From assembly GCA_938082915.1 (NCBI GenBank), contig CALKCG010000195.1:1-7576 (forward strand): a stretch of 7,576 nucleotides of DNA, given 5' to 3'. The notes under the pieces were generated by a model, which saw only the letters and a program-made list of their open reading frames with translations, ran no database searches and was not told the origin of the DNA. Numbering within the stretch: the stretch's first letter is position 1; every line of letters begins with the position of its first letter. Of this stretch, positions 1-5,991 are shown one piece after another. The translations under genes and the position numbers were made by a program. Source of the DNA: an uncultured archaeon. Lineage in GTDB: Archaea; Thermoproteota; CALKCG01; B24.

Positions 1-31
1 GGTATGCAACGCCAAGAATAATGGGGGAGAA

Positions 32-703
32 TCAACCGTATTTTTCTTTGTATATTTCCTTCAAATAAATCCAAGATTTTCTATCTCTTCCACTCTCCAA
101 CTCTCTCAAAAATAAACCGATATCCTTCTCATCATCTATATCCAACATCATACTCTTAGAGTAGAAGACGGCAACATTTGACCCGGCTTTTTCCGCTTCA
201 TGTAGATGTAACGTACAGCTATTCGATCCAAATCTAAAGGTTATTGCCGTGGGAAGGCTCAGCATTAAAGCGTTCGTCCCCCCATCTTCAGACGGCGATA
301 CAACTACGTAGGGTTTTTTCAAGCTTAAACCAGTCAATAGTAGCCCGTCAACATCTTCAAGGTTTATCATAGGTATATCCGCTGGCAGTATCAGTACGGC
401 TTCTGCTCCAAGTTTTCCAGAGTACTCAACCCCTAATTCCACAGCTTTATTGAGTCCAATGCTTCCAGCTCCTTCTCTGAGGGTTTTACAACCTAGGCTT
501 CTCCCCAGGCCTAAAACTTCTAGGCTTGGGCTTACGACCACAATCCCAGTCAATAGCTTAGAACGTTTTAACGTTGAGATTACGTCTTCAAGCATGAGTA
601 ATGTCAGTCTCTTCCTAGCGTCAAGGCTTAAAACACTAGATAACCTTGTCTTGCTTTCGCAAAGGTCTTTTACCGGTACTACGGCGTAGACTATTTGCTT
701 CAA
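32..703 (-). CDS. cofC: CofC, 2-phospho-L-lactate (or PEP) guanylyltransferase
   Basis: Activates a three-carbon phospho-acid with GTP (2-phospholactate in methanogens, phosphoenolpyruvate in some other groups) to give the guanylylated donor used by CofD in F420 synthesis. It acts in the cytosol. The 223 residues match the family length. Visible motifs are the N-terminal nucleotide-binding stretch VPVKDLCESKTRLS (about 9-22), GLNKAVELG (83-91), LPADIP (106-111), SPSEDGGTNAL (136-146), FGSNS (158-162) and LDIDDEKD (187-194), in the order seen in CofC. The start is TTG, 4 bases after the cofD stop. No ATG fits this position and no strong Shine-Dalgarno is visible, so translation is probably coupled to cofD. 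Which phospho-acid it uses cannot be read from the sequence. Identity is confident from motifs and from the cofD neighbour. Confidence 0.93.
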   Translation of the reverse strand: MKQIVYAVVPVKDLCESKTRLSSVLSLDARKRLTLLMLEDVISTLKRSKLLTGIVVVSPSLEVLGLGRSLGCKTLREGAGSIGLNKAVELGVEYSGKLGAEAVLILPADIPMINLEDVDGLLLTGLSLKKPYVVVSPSEDGGTNALMLSLPTAITFRFGSNSCTLHLHEAEKAGSNVAVFYSKSMMLDIDDEKDIGLFLRELESGRDRKSWIYLKEIYKEKYG

Positions 704-707
704 CAGC

Positions 708-1664
708 TTACATATGAATCTCTAAGGCTGCTTTAAGAGTTTCTCTGGCGAGGGCGATCTGCTTGTTCAAATCACTCATAATGGTATCCGTTAAAACGAC
801 TTTGATGCCGAGTTGTTCGACTTCGGGTTTAAGGCTCTCGTCTCTAACGTCAACTACGAAAACTTTTAAAAAGTCTCTGTAAAGCTCTGCTACGGTTAAA
901 GCCGAAGGCTTCAATCCAAGCTCCAGCATAATTTTATCAGCTGGCCCTTTCAGAGCTTTACCGGCCACTATAGGACTTACGGCTACTATGGGCCTTAGAG
1001 ATTTCCTAAGGAGGCTTCTAATACCTTTAACGGCTAGTATCGGTCCTATGCTTAGTATCGGGTTGCTTGGACATAAAATTATAACATCAGCCTCTTCCAA
1101 TGCTTCGAGGACACCTGGAGCCGGCTCAGCTTCTTCGGCTCCTTCGAAAACAACACTTAAGAGTTTAGGTTCACATCTCCTCTTGACGAAGTACTCTTGA
1201 AACGGTAATCGTCCCGCGTCGGAGTATATTACCGTCCGTAAGTAGTCGTTAGTCACAGGGATCAGTCTAATTTTTAATCCGAGGCGCTTACATAGCTCGA
1301 GCGTTGCTTGCGATAGCGTTAAGCCGCTTCTAAGCAGGTATGTCCTATAGATGTGCGTCGCCAAATCCATGTCTCCAAGCTTAAACCATGGATCAAACCC
1401 GTATCTTGAAAGCATATTTAAACATTTGAAGCTATCCCCTTCTATGCCCCACCCTTTATCTTTACATACTAAATCTGCAAGCGTATACATGATTATGTCT
1501 AAGTCTGGGCTTATGTGTAAACCATAGAGTGTTAAATCGTCTCCAACGTTTCCAATGATGCTTACGTTTTCCTGAGGAATGACCTCAATAAGTCCTCTGA
1601 GGAATCTTGCCGCTCCTACGCCACCTGCTAAAGCCGTAACTTTAAGCTTACTTAAATCCTCCAT
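708..1664 (-). CDS. cofD: CofD, 2-phospho-L-lactate transferase (F420 synthesis)
   Basis: Transfers the phospholactyl (or phosphoenolpyruvyl) group from the CofC product to the deazaflavin Fo, giving F420-0 or dehydro-F420-0. The start used here gives 318 residues, near the family length. Motifs: glycine-rich LAGGVGAARFLRGL (12-25), NVGDD (39-43) with GLHISPDLD (48-56), GDSF (77-80), KLGDMDLATH (95-104), CPSNPILSIGPIL in the middle, and AVSPIVAGKALKGPADK near residue 240. An upstream in-frame ATG at 1700 would add 12 residues, but those lie inside the nitroreductase gene. The ATG at 1664 has a G-rich Shine-Dalgarno-like run (AGGGGG) about 10 bases upstream and overlaps the previous stop by only 13 bases, so I prefer it. 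Gene order nitroreductase-cofD-cofC implies one transcript. Confidence 0.95.
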   Translation of the reverse strand: MEDLSKLKVTALAGGVGAARFLRGLIEVIPQENVSIIGNVGDDLTLYGLHISPDLDIIMYTLADLVCKDKGWGIEGDSFKCLNMLSRYGFDPWFKLGDMDLATHIYRTYLLRSGLTLSQATLELCKRLGLKIRLIPVTNDYLRTVIYSDAGRLPFQEYFVKRRCEPKLLSVVFEGAEEAEPAPGVLEALEEADVIILCPSNPILSIGPILAVKGIRSLLRKSLRPIVAVSPIVAGKALKGPADKIMLELGLKPSALTVAELYRDFLKVFVVDVRDESLKPEVEQLGIKVVLTDTIMSDLNKQIALARETLKAALEIHM

Positions 1665-2299
1665 GCGGTTAATTCCCCCTTCTCTGACGTTAAGACCCAT
1701 ACGATTTCACTCAATGGTTTTCTCGAAGGGGGATTGCATTCCCCAACTGGATAGCCCAACGTCAGTATGGCTTGTGGCTCAAAATCCTCTGGAAGTTTTA
1801 AAGTCTTCTTTACGATCTCTTGGCAGAATAGTGGTGCGCACACCCAGCATGCTCCAAGCCCCTCTACGTGGATTGCTAAAAGCATATTCTGCACGGCAGC
1901 CGCTACACTTTGAACAGCCATAATATACTCAGCCCTCATTCTCCGCTCATCGGGATATTTATGCATATCTCTCATAGTTAAACCTACGATTATTAACACA
2001 GGGCTTTCAGTAAACCTTCTCATAGATTCTTCTTCAACAATCTTCAACGCCTCCGATTCTGAAACCCCATTTTTCCTCAAGTCTTCAAGCCATACATCAG
2101 CCATAGCTTTAGCAAGCCTTTTCTTAATACTATCCTCGTATACTACGATGAAACGCCAAGGTTGAGCATTATGAGCTGAAGGAGCCCATCGAGCAGCTTC
2201 AAAAATTCTACTTAAAACTTCTCTTGAAACCATCCTCCCATCATAGGTTCTGACGCTTCTCCTACTCTTAATAATTTCATATAACATAGAATTCAACAT
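1652..2299 (-). CDS. Nitroreductase-family FMN protein, FbiB C-terminal-like; candidate dehydro-F420-0 reductase
   Basis: A 215-residue FMN-binding nitroreductase-fold protein. The phosphate-binding basic motif RRSVRTY is at 13-19, APSAHNAQPWRF at 39-50, a helix with AMADVWLEDL at 65-74, YPDERRMRAEYIM at 115-127 and GLGACWV at 147-153. The spacing and wording of these motifs resemble the C-terminal domain of mycobacterial FbiB. That domain is fused to the CofE-like ligase and reduces dehydro-F420-0 to F420-0 with FMN. Here the reductase domain stands alone, directly upstream of cofD and cofC and overlapping cofD by 13 bases. The context suggests it works in F420 synthesis or on an F420-related substrate; that is inference. 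The start is the ATG at 2299, chosen for the GGAGGT at 2311-2316; an ATG at 2287 is possible. The open frame runs on to 2392, but that start would fall 20 bases from the tRNA and has no ribosome site. The cysteines at 151, 154 and 159 are unusual. Confidence 0.85.
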   Translation of the reverse strand: MLNSMLYEIIKSRRSVRTYDGRMVSREVLSRIFEAARWAPSAHNAQPWRFIVVYEDSIKKRLAKAMADVWLEDLRKNGVSESEALKIVEEESMRRFTESPVLIIVGLTMRDMHKYPDERRMRAEYIMAVQSVAAAVQNMLLAIHVEGLGACWVCAPLFCQEIVKKTLKLPEDFEPQAILTLGYPVGECNPPSRKPLSEIVWVLTSEKGELTAWRI

Positions 2300-2310
2300 T
2301 AAATTCACAG

Positions 2311-2316
2311 ACCTCC
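2311..2316 (-). promoter_or_regulatory. Shine-Dalgarno GGAGGT for the nitroreductase gene
   Basis: Minus-strand GGAGGT lies 11 bases before the ATG at 2299. It is the only strong ribosome-binding match in the 100 bases before the nitroreductase core, so it decides the start over the longer open frame. Confidence 0.6.
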
Positions 2317-2372
2317 AGAACATTAATTTTTCAGCTTCCAATAGTTGACCAGGTCGAGCTTCAGAAGCTTTA

Positions 2373-2386
2373 GAAAGATTTATACA
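2373..2386 (+). promoter_or_regulatory. Archaeal BRE/TATA promoter of tRNA-Cys
   Basis: A purine-rich BRE-like GAAAGA is followed by the TATA-like TTTATACA. The centre lies about 28-30 bases before the tRNA 5' end at 2412, the normal archaeal spacing. Read on the minus strand the same bases give TATAAAT, so the element may also serve the divergent F420 unit with a leader of about 55 bases. The BRE is better in the plus direction. Confidence 0.55.
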
Positions 2387-2411
2387 ACACATTATTAGAA
2401 AATTCTTTGAT

Positions 2412-2483
2412 GCCGGGGTGGCTGAGTGGCGAGGCGACGGGCTGCAGACCCGTTGAACAGGGGTTCAAATCCCCTCCCCGGCT
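2412..2483 (+). tRNA. tRNA-Cys (anticodon GCA)
   Basis: A full cloverleaf can be drawn by hand. The acceptor stem is GCCGGGG (2412-2418) with CCCCGGC (2476-2482). The anticodon stem is ACGGG (2437-2441) with CCCGT (2449-2453) around the loop CTGCAGA, which places GCA at 2444-2446. The T arm is AGGGG (2459-2463) with CCCCT (2471-2475) around TTCAAAT. The D stem pairs weakly. Position 73 is T, the usual discriminator base and identity element of cysteine tRNA. CCA is not encoded, which is common in archaea and means the CCA-adding enzyme completes it. There is no intron. It is transcribed away from the F420 genes. Confidence 0.95.
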
Positions 2484-2530
2484 TCTATTCAGACTATATA
2501 TCAGTATACTCGCTTAAACGGGTAATGCAT

Positions 2531-2544
2531 AAAGCAATATAAAA
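2531..2544 (+). promoter_or_regulatory. BRE/TATA promoter ahead of the structured leader and MBL remnant
   Basis: AAAGCA (BRE-like) is followed by ATATAAAA (TATA box). Transcription should begin near 2566-2568, just before the box C-like motif at 2573 and the hairpin at 2581, and about 70 bases before the MBL-fold remnant. The promoter looks intact although the downstream gene is broken, so it may still make an RNA. Confidence 0.5.
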
Positions 2545-2572
2545 GTTCGTCGGGTAGAGAATGTTCCTTGTC

Positions 2573-2620
2573 ATGATGAGAGCTTTAAACTCATGGGGGA
2601 GTTTAAGCTATGAAAACTGA
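2573..2620 (+). other. Structured leader: hairpin flanked by box C- and box D-like motifs
   Basis: AGCTTTAAACTC (2581-2592) and GAGTTTAAGCT (2599-2609) are complementary over 11 pairs with one bulged T, closing a six-base ATGGGG loop. Just before the hairpin is ATGATGA (2573-2579), an exact match to the archaeal box C consensus. CTGA (2617-2620), an exact box D, follows 37 bases later, which is normal for an archaeal C/D guide RNA. Internal D' and C' boxes are poor (CTCA at 2590-2593, nothing convincing after it) and no clear terminal stem is visible. The G-rich loop and right arm also form a good Shine-Dalgarno for an ATG at 2610 that opens a peptide of about 27 codons out of frame with the MBL remnant. 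It could be a leader element, a leader-peptide ribosome site, a degenerate guide RNA or chance. The hairpin is firm; its role is not known. Confidence 0.45.
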
Positions 2621-2637
2621 TCGGGGTTATTTGCGAG

Positions 2638-2880
2638 GTGGTTATTCTGCGCATAATATTCATCGGGTCCGGCGGATCTGTTGTGACTAGAAGGCGTTGT
2701 TATTCGTGCATTTTAGTAGATGAAGACATAATGATGGACTGCGGTAGCGGAGCTTTGAAGAATCTCAGGTTGGCTAATGTAGACCTGGTAAAAGTTAAAA
2801 AGATTCTAATATCAAGAGGTCTAAAGTGTGCACTGCTTTCCCTTACGCCATTTACATGTACCATTCCTGCTATGTGTTAA
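2638..2880 (+). pseudogene. Truncated metallo-beta-lactamase-fold hydrolase remnant
   Basis: The frame opens like an RNase Z/PhnP-type MBL protein: RIIFIGSGGSVVT, then CYSCILVDEDIMMDCGSGAL, then VKVKKILIS. In this family ILIS is followed at once by the HxHxDH metal-binding motif. Here it is followed by RGLKC and the frame soon ends, so the catalytic motif is gone. Another frame over about 2837-2890 reads CTAFPYAIYMYHSCYV, which resembles the stretch normally just after HxHxDH. The rest, more than half the protein, is missing: only about 65 bases separate the stop from the end of the convergent DHPS-like pseudogene. The expected start of RIIF is now CTG (2647-2649) behind a GAGGTGG ribosome-site-like run, which looks like a lost ATG; the GTG at 2638 is a fallback. 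I read it as a dead gene. Confidence 0.7.
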
Positions 2881-2944
2881 AATTTACCACGATTAGATAT
2901 AGGAGGTATCTATGTAGAGCACAGGGCATACGGCTCAGCTCTAT

Positions 2945-4507
2945 CTAAAATATGGAAGTGTCTTGAATGTACTCTTTTCCAGTTTTTAATGCTATTTCGG
3001 CCTTCGTTAACTCGCTTCCCAAGTATGCCGCATGGTCAAGCCTAGTTATAAGATTCATTCCACAATTTTCAAATATATTTCTTCAGCCTTTTTGCCCTTA
3101 ATTATTAGAGATGGCTTATCGTAACCGAAGGCTGGGTAGTAGAGGACGGCGATGAATTCGCTCTGCCGATCTATCATTATTTTTAAAACATCCCTTGGTG
3201 TCGAGGACTGGCGGCTTTACATATTCTGTCGTTTCTATGACAGGTACTTCTCTCTCCAACGCAATGTTATAAGGCTCTTCCCCCCTCCTTTTACTCTTCA
3301 ACATTAAGAGGTCTAACCCCAAATCCTTTGGAACGGAATTTCTCTTCTTCGCTATAAACATCATCTTCGAAGCCGTGGCCAGCTCTTTTACGCTCCCCTC
3401 TGCTTTGACACTCCTTTCAGTTGTCAGCAGAATGCTTGCACCAATTTCAGATGCTACGCCCGCCAGTAGAGCGTTAACCCCCACAGAGTCGGCGCCCATC
3501 AGTTCCACAACATTGCCCACCCCCATTAGAAGCGGTACTTCGGGGTTTCTTTTTGCAAATAAGTGAAAAGCGCTCAAAGATTCGGTCAAACCTGGGTTAT
3601 TGATAGAAACCGAGAATTAAATCTGCGATGACCCTTTTTATTCCAAGCTTTTTACCTCTTTTACGTTCTCTTCCAAAAATTCTACGCGTTCCTCAGCTTC
3701 TTTAGGGAAATAACCTTTTTTATGGTTTGTTGGAATGACTACGACGGCAACATTCGACGCAAAGGAGGCCATTTCCCGCATGTTTCCAGCATCCACGCTC
3801 AGTATTAAATCGCACCCAGCAGAAACAGCTTCCCTCGCCTCATCTGGGTCAAGGGTGTCGATACTTACAGGCACGCTTACAGCTCTTTTGACCGCAGTGA
3901 CCGCGCGTCTAGCATCCGACAATCTTGACTCTTCCGCAAGCATGCCAATATCGATTATATCTGCTCCATCGCGTATGTATCGGCGCGCCAACACAGCGAT
4001 CTCGTCATCGGATAAAAGCGGCGCGTCGACGATTTCAGCCATAATGCGCATGGGGAAGTCTCTACCTATGGCCAAGCCTCCCACGGTCATATTGCCAGGA
4101 TTCTTCAGCAGCAAATCTCGCTTCTCCTCAACGTCTGCTAATTCCTCAAGAGCTCTACGTTGAATCTCATAGTTGAGGATCTCGCACGTGGGCTTTTCCT
4201 TGGAGAACTTCACTTTTCCTAAGAAGCTCAATACTATTGGTAGGTCGGCCGCGTATTTGGGACCTTTGTAAGTCTGGATTCCCCTCGCATCTTCCATCAC
4301 CGTCACATCGCCTTTTACAAGGCCTGGAACTAAAATAGCATCAAAACCATTAAGGTTTAACTTTTCAACTTCCTTAGCAATTCTTTCAGGCGTCAGAAAC
4401 GCGGCAACTGAAACGTTTAGAAGAACGCTTGCTTATACTCCGCTTTTTTTAGCATAATACACCACCATATCCTTAGCCAAGAGTCCCGTGATCAACAATA
4501 CCTTCAT
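2945..4507 (-). pseudogene. Dihydropteroate synthase-related protein (TIGR00284/DUF6513-type), frameshifted
   Basis: Joining the frames gives a protein of about 520 residues, the family's normal length, from ATG 4507 (AGGTG ribosome site) to TAG 2945. The N-terminal domain reads VSVAAFLTPERI, then ILVPGLVKGDV and KGPKYAADLPIVL. The pterin-binding TIM-barrel part reads DGADIIDIGM, VSIDTLDP, LILSVDAGN, and later GVGNVVELMGADSVGVNALLAG. The C-terminus reads RLDHAAYLGSELTKAEIA and ends YIQDTSIF. Lesions: an in-frame TAA at 4433-4435 where a lysine codon would fit; a lost A in the A-run at 3649-3653; a shift near 3598; an extra A in the run at 3180-3184; and a shift near 3057. Family members occur in archaea that make methanopterin and are thought to act in pterin cofactor synthesis; the exact reaction is uncertain. 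Sense between lesions is well kept, so decay is recent or the breaks are partly sequencing errors. Confidence 0.85.
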
Positions 4508-4509
4508 AT

Positions 4510-5077
4510 TCACACCTTCATGACGTCCACCTTCTTGATGTTGCTCATTATTTGTCTCGAGTGTTCTAGAACGGTTACTCCCTCTATTTTTTAAGACGCT
4601 CAACGTTTTCCAAGTCTATTTTTCTAGCGTGTAATTTTATTTTCTCACCACACTTAATTGCACTGAAGGGACAAACGGCTATACATAATTTGCAGCTTCG
4701 ACATAACGTGATGTTGATATTTGGGAAAAGGTTTCTAACCTGAACGGCATGTTGAGGGCATATGTCGACAACTGGGCACGGCTCGCAACGTTTATAAACA
4801 CTCCCATCGACGCGATAAGTAACGTTGTTTCGATGATGCTTTGCTGATCTGTCGGCACTGCGTATACGGGCACTCCTCCCTTTTGCGCTCGTGCGATCGC
4901 GTTCGTCACTAAAGTATCCGCTATACCATGCACAACCTCAGCGATGGTCTTTGGGTGGCGGGTGAAACTATGAAAGCCTTATATATTCCCCTTAGAAACC
5001 TTCTGGCTTTGGGAGATTTTATCATAATGATGGTGCTAGTAGACCCTTAGGGAACCTCCCAGTATTCTAAAGGACTC
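4510..5077 (-). pseudogene. Iron-sulfur archaeoflavoprotein, DmrB (dihydromethanopterin reductase)-like, broken
   Basis: Fragments in several frames spell an FMN flavoprotein fused to a ferredoxin domain. In order they are a weak FRILGGSLRVY (about 5071-5039), KSPKARRFLRGIYKAFIVSPAT (5019-4954, with one break for a dash here: KSPKARRFLRG / IYKAFIVSPAT), then KTIAEVVHGIADTLVTNAI and VPVYAVPTDQ, then CEPCPVVDICPQHAV, CRSCKLCIAVCPFSAI (a classical CxxCxxCxxxCP) and a tail ending KKVDVMKV. This layout matches archaeal iron-sulfur flavoproteins such as Methanosarcina DmrB, which reduces dihydromethanopterin to tetrahydromethanopterin. Lesions: the first 60 or so residues with the FMN-binding GITGAG region are absent; a TAG at 5036-5038; shifts near 5020, at the AAA at 4950-4952, near 4820, and in the A-run at 4587-4592. 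It ends 2 bases before the DHPS-like pseudogene, so the two were one unit. Confidence 0.8.
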
Positions 5078-5110
5078 AATTGTTAAGCGTGTCCGGGCAT
5101 CCAATGACCA

Positions 5111-5635
5111 TTATTCACACTCGCGTGGTTTGGTCGATAGCGCAACCTTCAACAGCCCTGTGACAATGTGAGCCGCTTCTTCAACCTCTGGAGTTAGGGC
5201 TTCCCCAAACGATAGATCGCCGGGTTGAACACCTATAAGTACAACTTCCCCGTTAAACCCCATAAGCCTTAGGTATTTTATAAGTAGCGTTAAAGGTAGA
5301 CGATGGGTTGACACTATCACCTCATTTGTTAGATCTTCAAGTCTGGCTACTATTAAATCTCCAGGTTTACGCTTTGTCTCAACGGTATCTACTATTATGA
5401 GATGTGAAGGTTTAAACTCTAAAATGTCGTCTAAAACTGCTTCAGGAGAAACGCCAGCCTCCAATATTAGAACATTTTCAAAATTAAACTGTTTAAGCGA
5501 AGATGCCACATATACGCCGAAGCCGTCGTCTCTCCTCAACGTATTTCCAATACCTAACACTACTACCTTACGCCTATTTTCAAGGAGCTTATTGAAAACT
5601 TCTTCCATTTCTACAAACCTACTATAATTGAACAC
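5111..5635 (-). CDS. hycI: HycI-type [NiFe]-hydrogenase maturation endopeptidase
   Basis: Cleaves the C-terminal tail of the nickel-loaded hydrogenase large subunit, the last step before the subunits join. The 174 residues are slightly long for the family because of about 20 extra N-terminal residues. Motifs: GIGNTLRRDDGFG (28-40), LEAGVSPE (58-65), IIVDTVE (80-86), STHRLPL (109-115) and IGVQPGDLSFGEALTPEVEEA near residues 133-153 (IGVQPGDLS / FGEALTPEVEEA). An acidic residue of the DDG motif, D83 and H111 are the expected nickel-sensing ligands. The start is GTG at 5635; its ribosome site GGAGAG overlaps the ferredoxin stop, 11 bases upstream. ATG at 5608 with AGGT upstream is an alternative. 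Its substrate is almost surely the large subunit two genes upstream. Downstream lies only decayed sequence. Confidence 0.93.
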   Translation of the reverse strand: MFNYSRFVEMEEVFNKLLENRRKVVVLGIGNTLRRDDGFGVYVASSLKQFNFENVLILEAGVSPEAVLDDILEFKPSHLIIVDTVETKRKPGDLIVARLEDLTNEVIVSTHRLPLTLLIKYLRLMGFNGEVVLIGVQPGDLSFGEALTPEVEEAAHIVTGLLKVALSTKPRECE

Positions 5636-5646
5636 TTTAGGCTCTC

Positions 5647-5985
5647 CTACTTTACAATTAAATCGCTCCTACTGAAGCCAGCCAGCTCGAATTCCCTTGT
5701 TAACGTTATGGCTTTCCTAGGACATACTTCTTCACATTGGGCGCAGAAAAGGCACTGGTCTATATGGAATATTGGACGTTTACCTTTATCGTCTTCTATA
5801 AGTTCCGCAGCTCCGCTTGGGCAGAACCTCGCACATAATCCACAGCCTATGCAAAGTTCCCGGTTGAAACTTATCTTTCCTCTAAGCCCTTCAGGCACAG
5901 GTATTTTCTCCCTATCTCTGAACGGATACATCAACGTAGCCCGTTTCTTGAAGAGATGTTTAAGTACTTCGGGAAGCATAGCCAT
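5647..5985 (-). CDS. Group 4 hydrogenase ferredoxin subunit, 2x[4Fe-4S] (EchF/NuoI-like)
   Basis: A 112-residue electron-transfer subunit that links soluble ferredoxin to the hydrogenase small subunit. Two classical cluster motifs are visible: CIGCGLCARFCP (about 45-56) and CLFCAQCEEVCP (about 78-89). The N-terminus LFKKRATLMYPF and PVPEGLRGKISFN before the first motif are typical of the NuoI/EchF/MbhN group and not of free bacterial-type ferredoxins. There is no membrane segment. ATG at 5985 follows GAGGTGA, which overlaps the large-subunit TGA, so translation is probably coupled; ATG at 5979 is possible but further from the site. It sits directly between the large subunit and the maturation protease. 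Confidence 0.9.
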   Translation of the reverse strand: MAMLPEVLKHLFKKRATLMYPFRDREKIPVPEGLRGKISFNRELCIGCGLCARFCPSGAAELIEDDKGKRPIFHIDQCLFCAQCEEVCPRKAITLTREFELAGFSRSDLIVK

Positions 5986-5991
5986 CCAATT

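Noticed and set aside
1..31. Start of a further gene downstream of cofC
   Set aside because: Only 31 bases remain and no start codon with a ribosome site can be supported.
485..530. Repeated CTAGGCTT in the cofC region as a possible repeat or hairpin element
   Set aside because: It is explained by the coding of a glycine/leucine-rich stretch (LGLGRSLG) in an intact gene.
450..689. Plus-strand open frames opposite cofC, cofD, the nitroreductase, the DHPS-like gene and the hydrogenase genes (for example 450-689, 988-1200, 1579-1923, 3735-4163, 5708-6139)
   Set aside because: Each lies antisense to a gene or pseudogene with clear family motifs, has low-complexity Ser/Leu/Pro-rich content and no recognisable domain or ribosome site.
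3116..4306. Two separate genes (157 and 222 residues) or a split DHPS-related enzyme
   Set aside because: The breaks fall inside conserved segments, the fragments lack ribosome sites, and further breaks occur upstream and downstream; the joined product has normal family length.
4433..4435. Recoded stop (pyrrolysine or selenocysteine)
   Set aside because: The codon is TAA, not TAG or TGA, and the gene has several frameshifts besides.
4679..4933. An 84-residue stand-alone small protein
   Set aside because: Its first part reads VVHGIADTLVTNAI of the archaeoflavoprotein family and its second part is an out-of-frame reading of the ferredoxin domain, so it is a piece of the broken gene.
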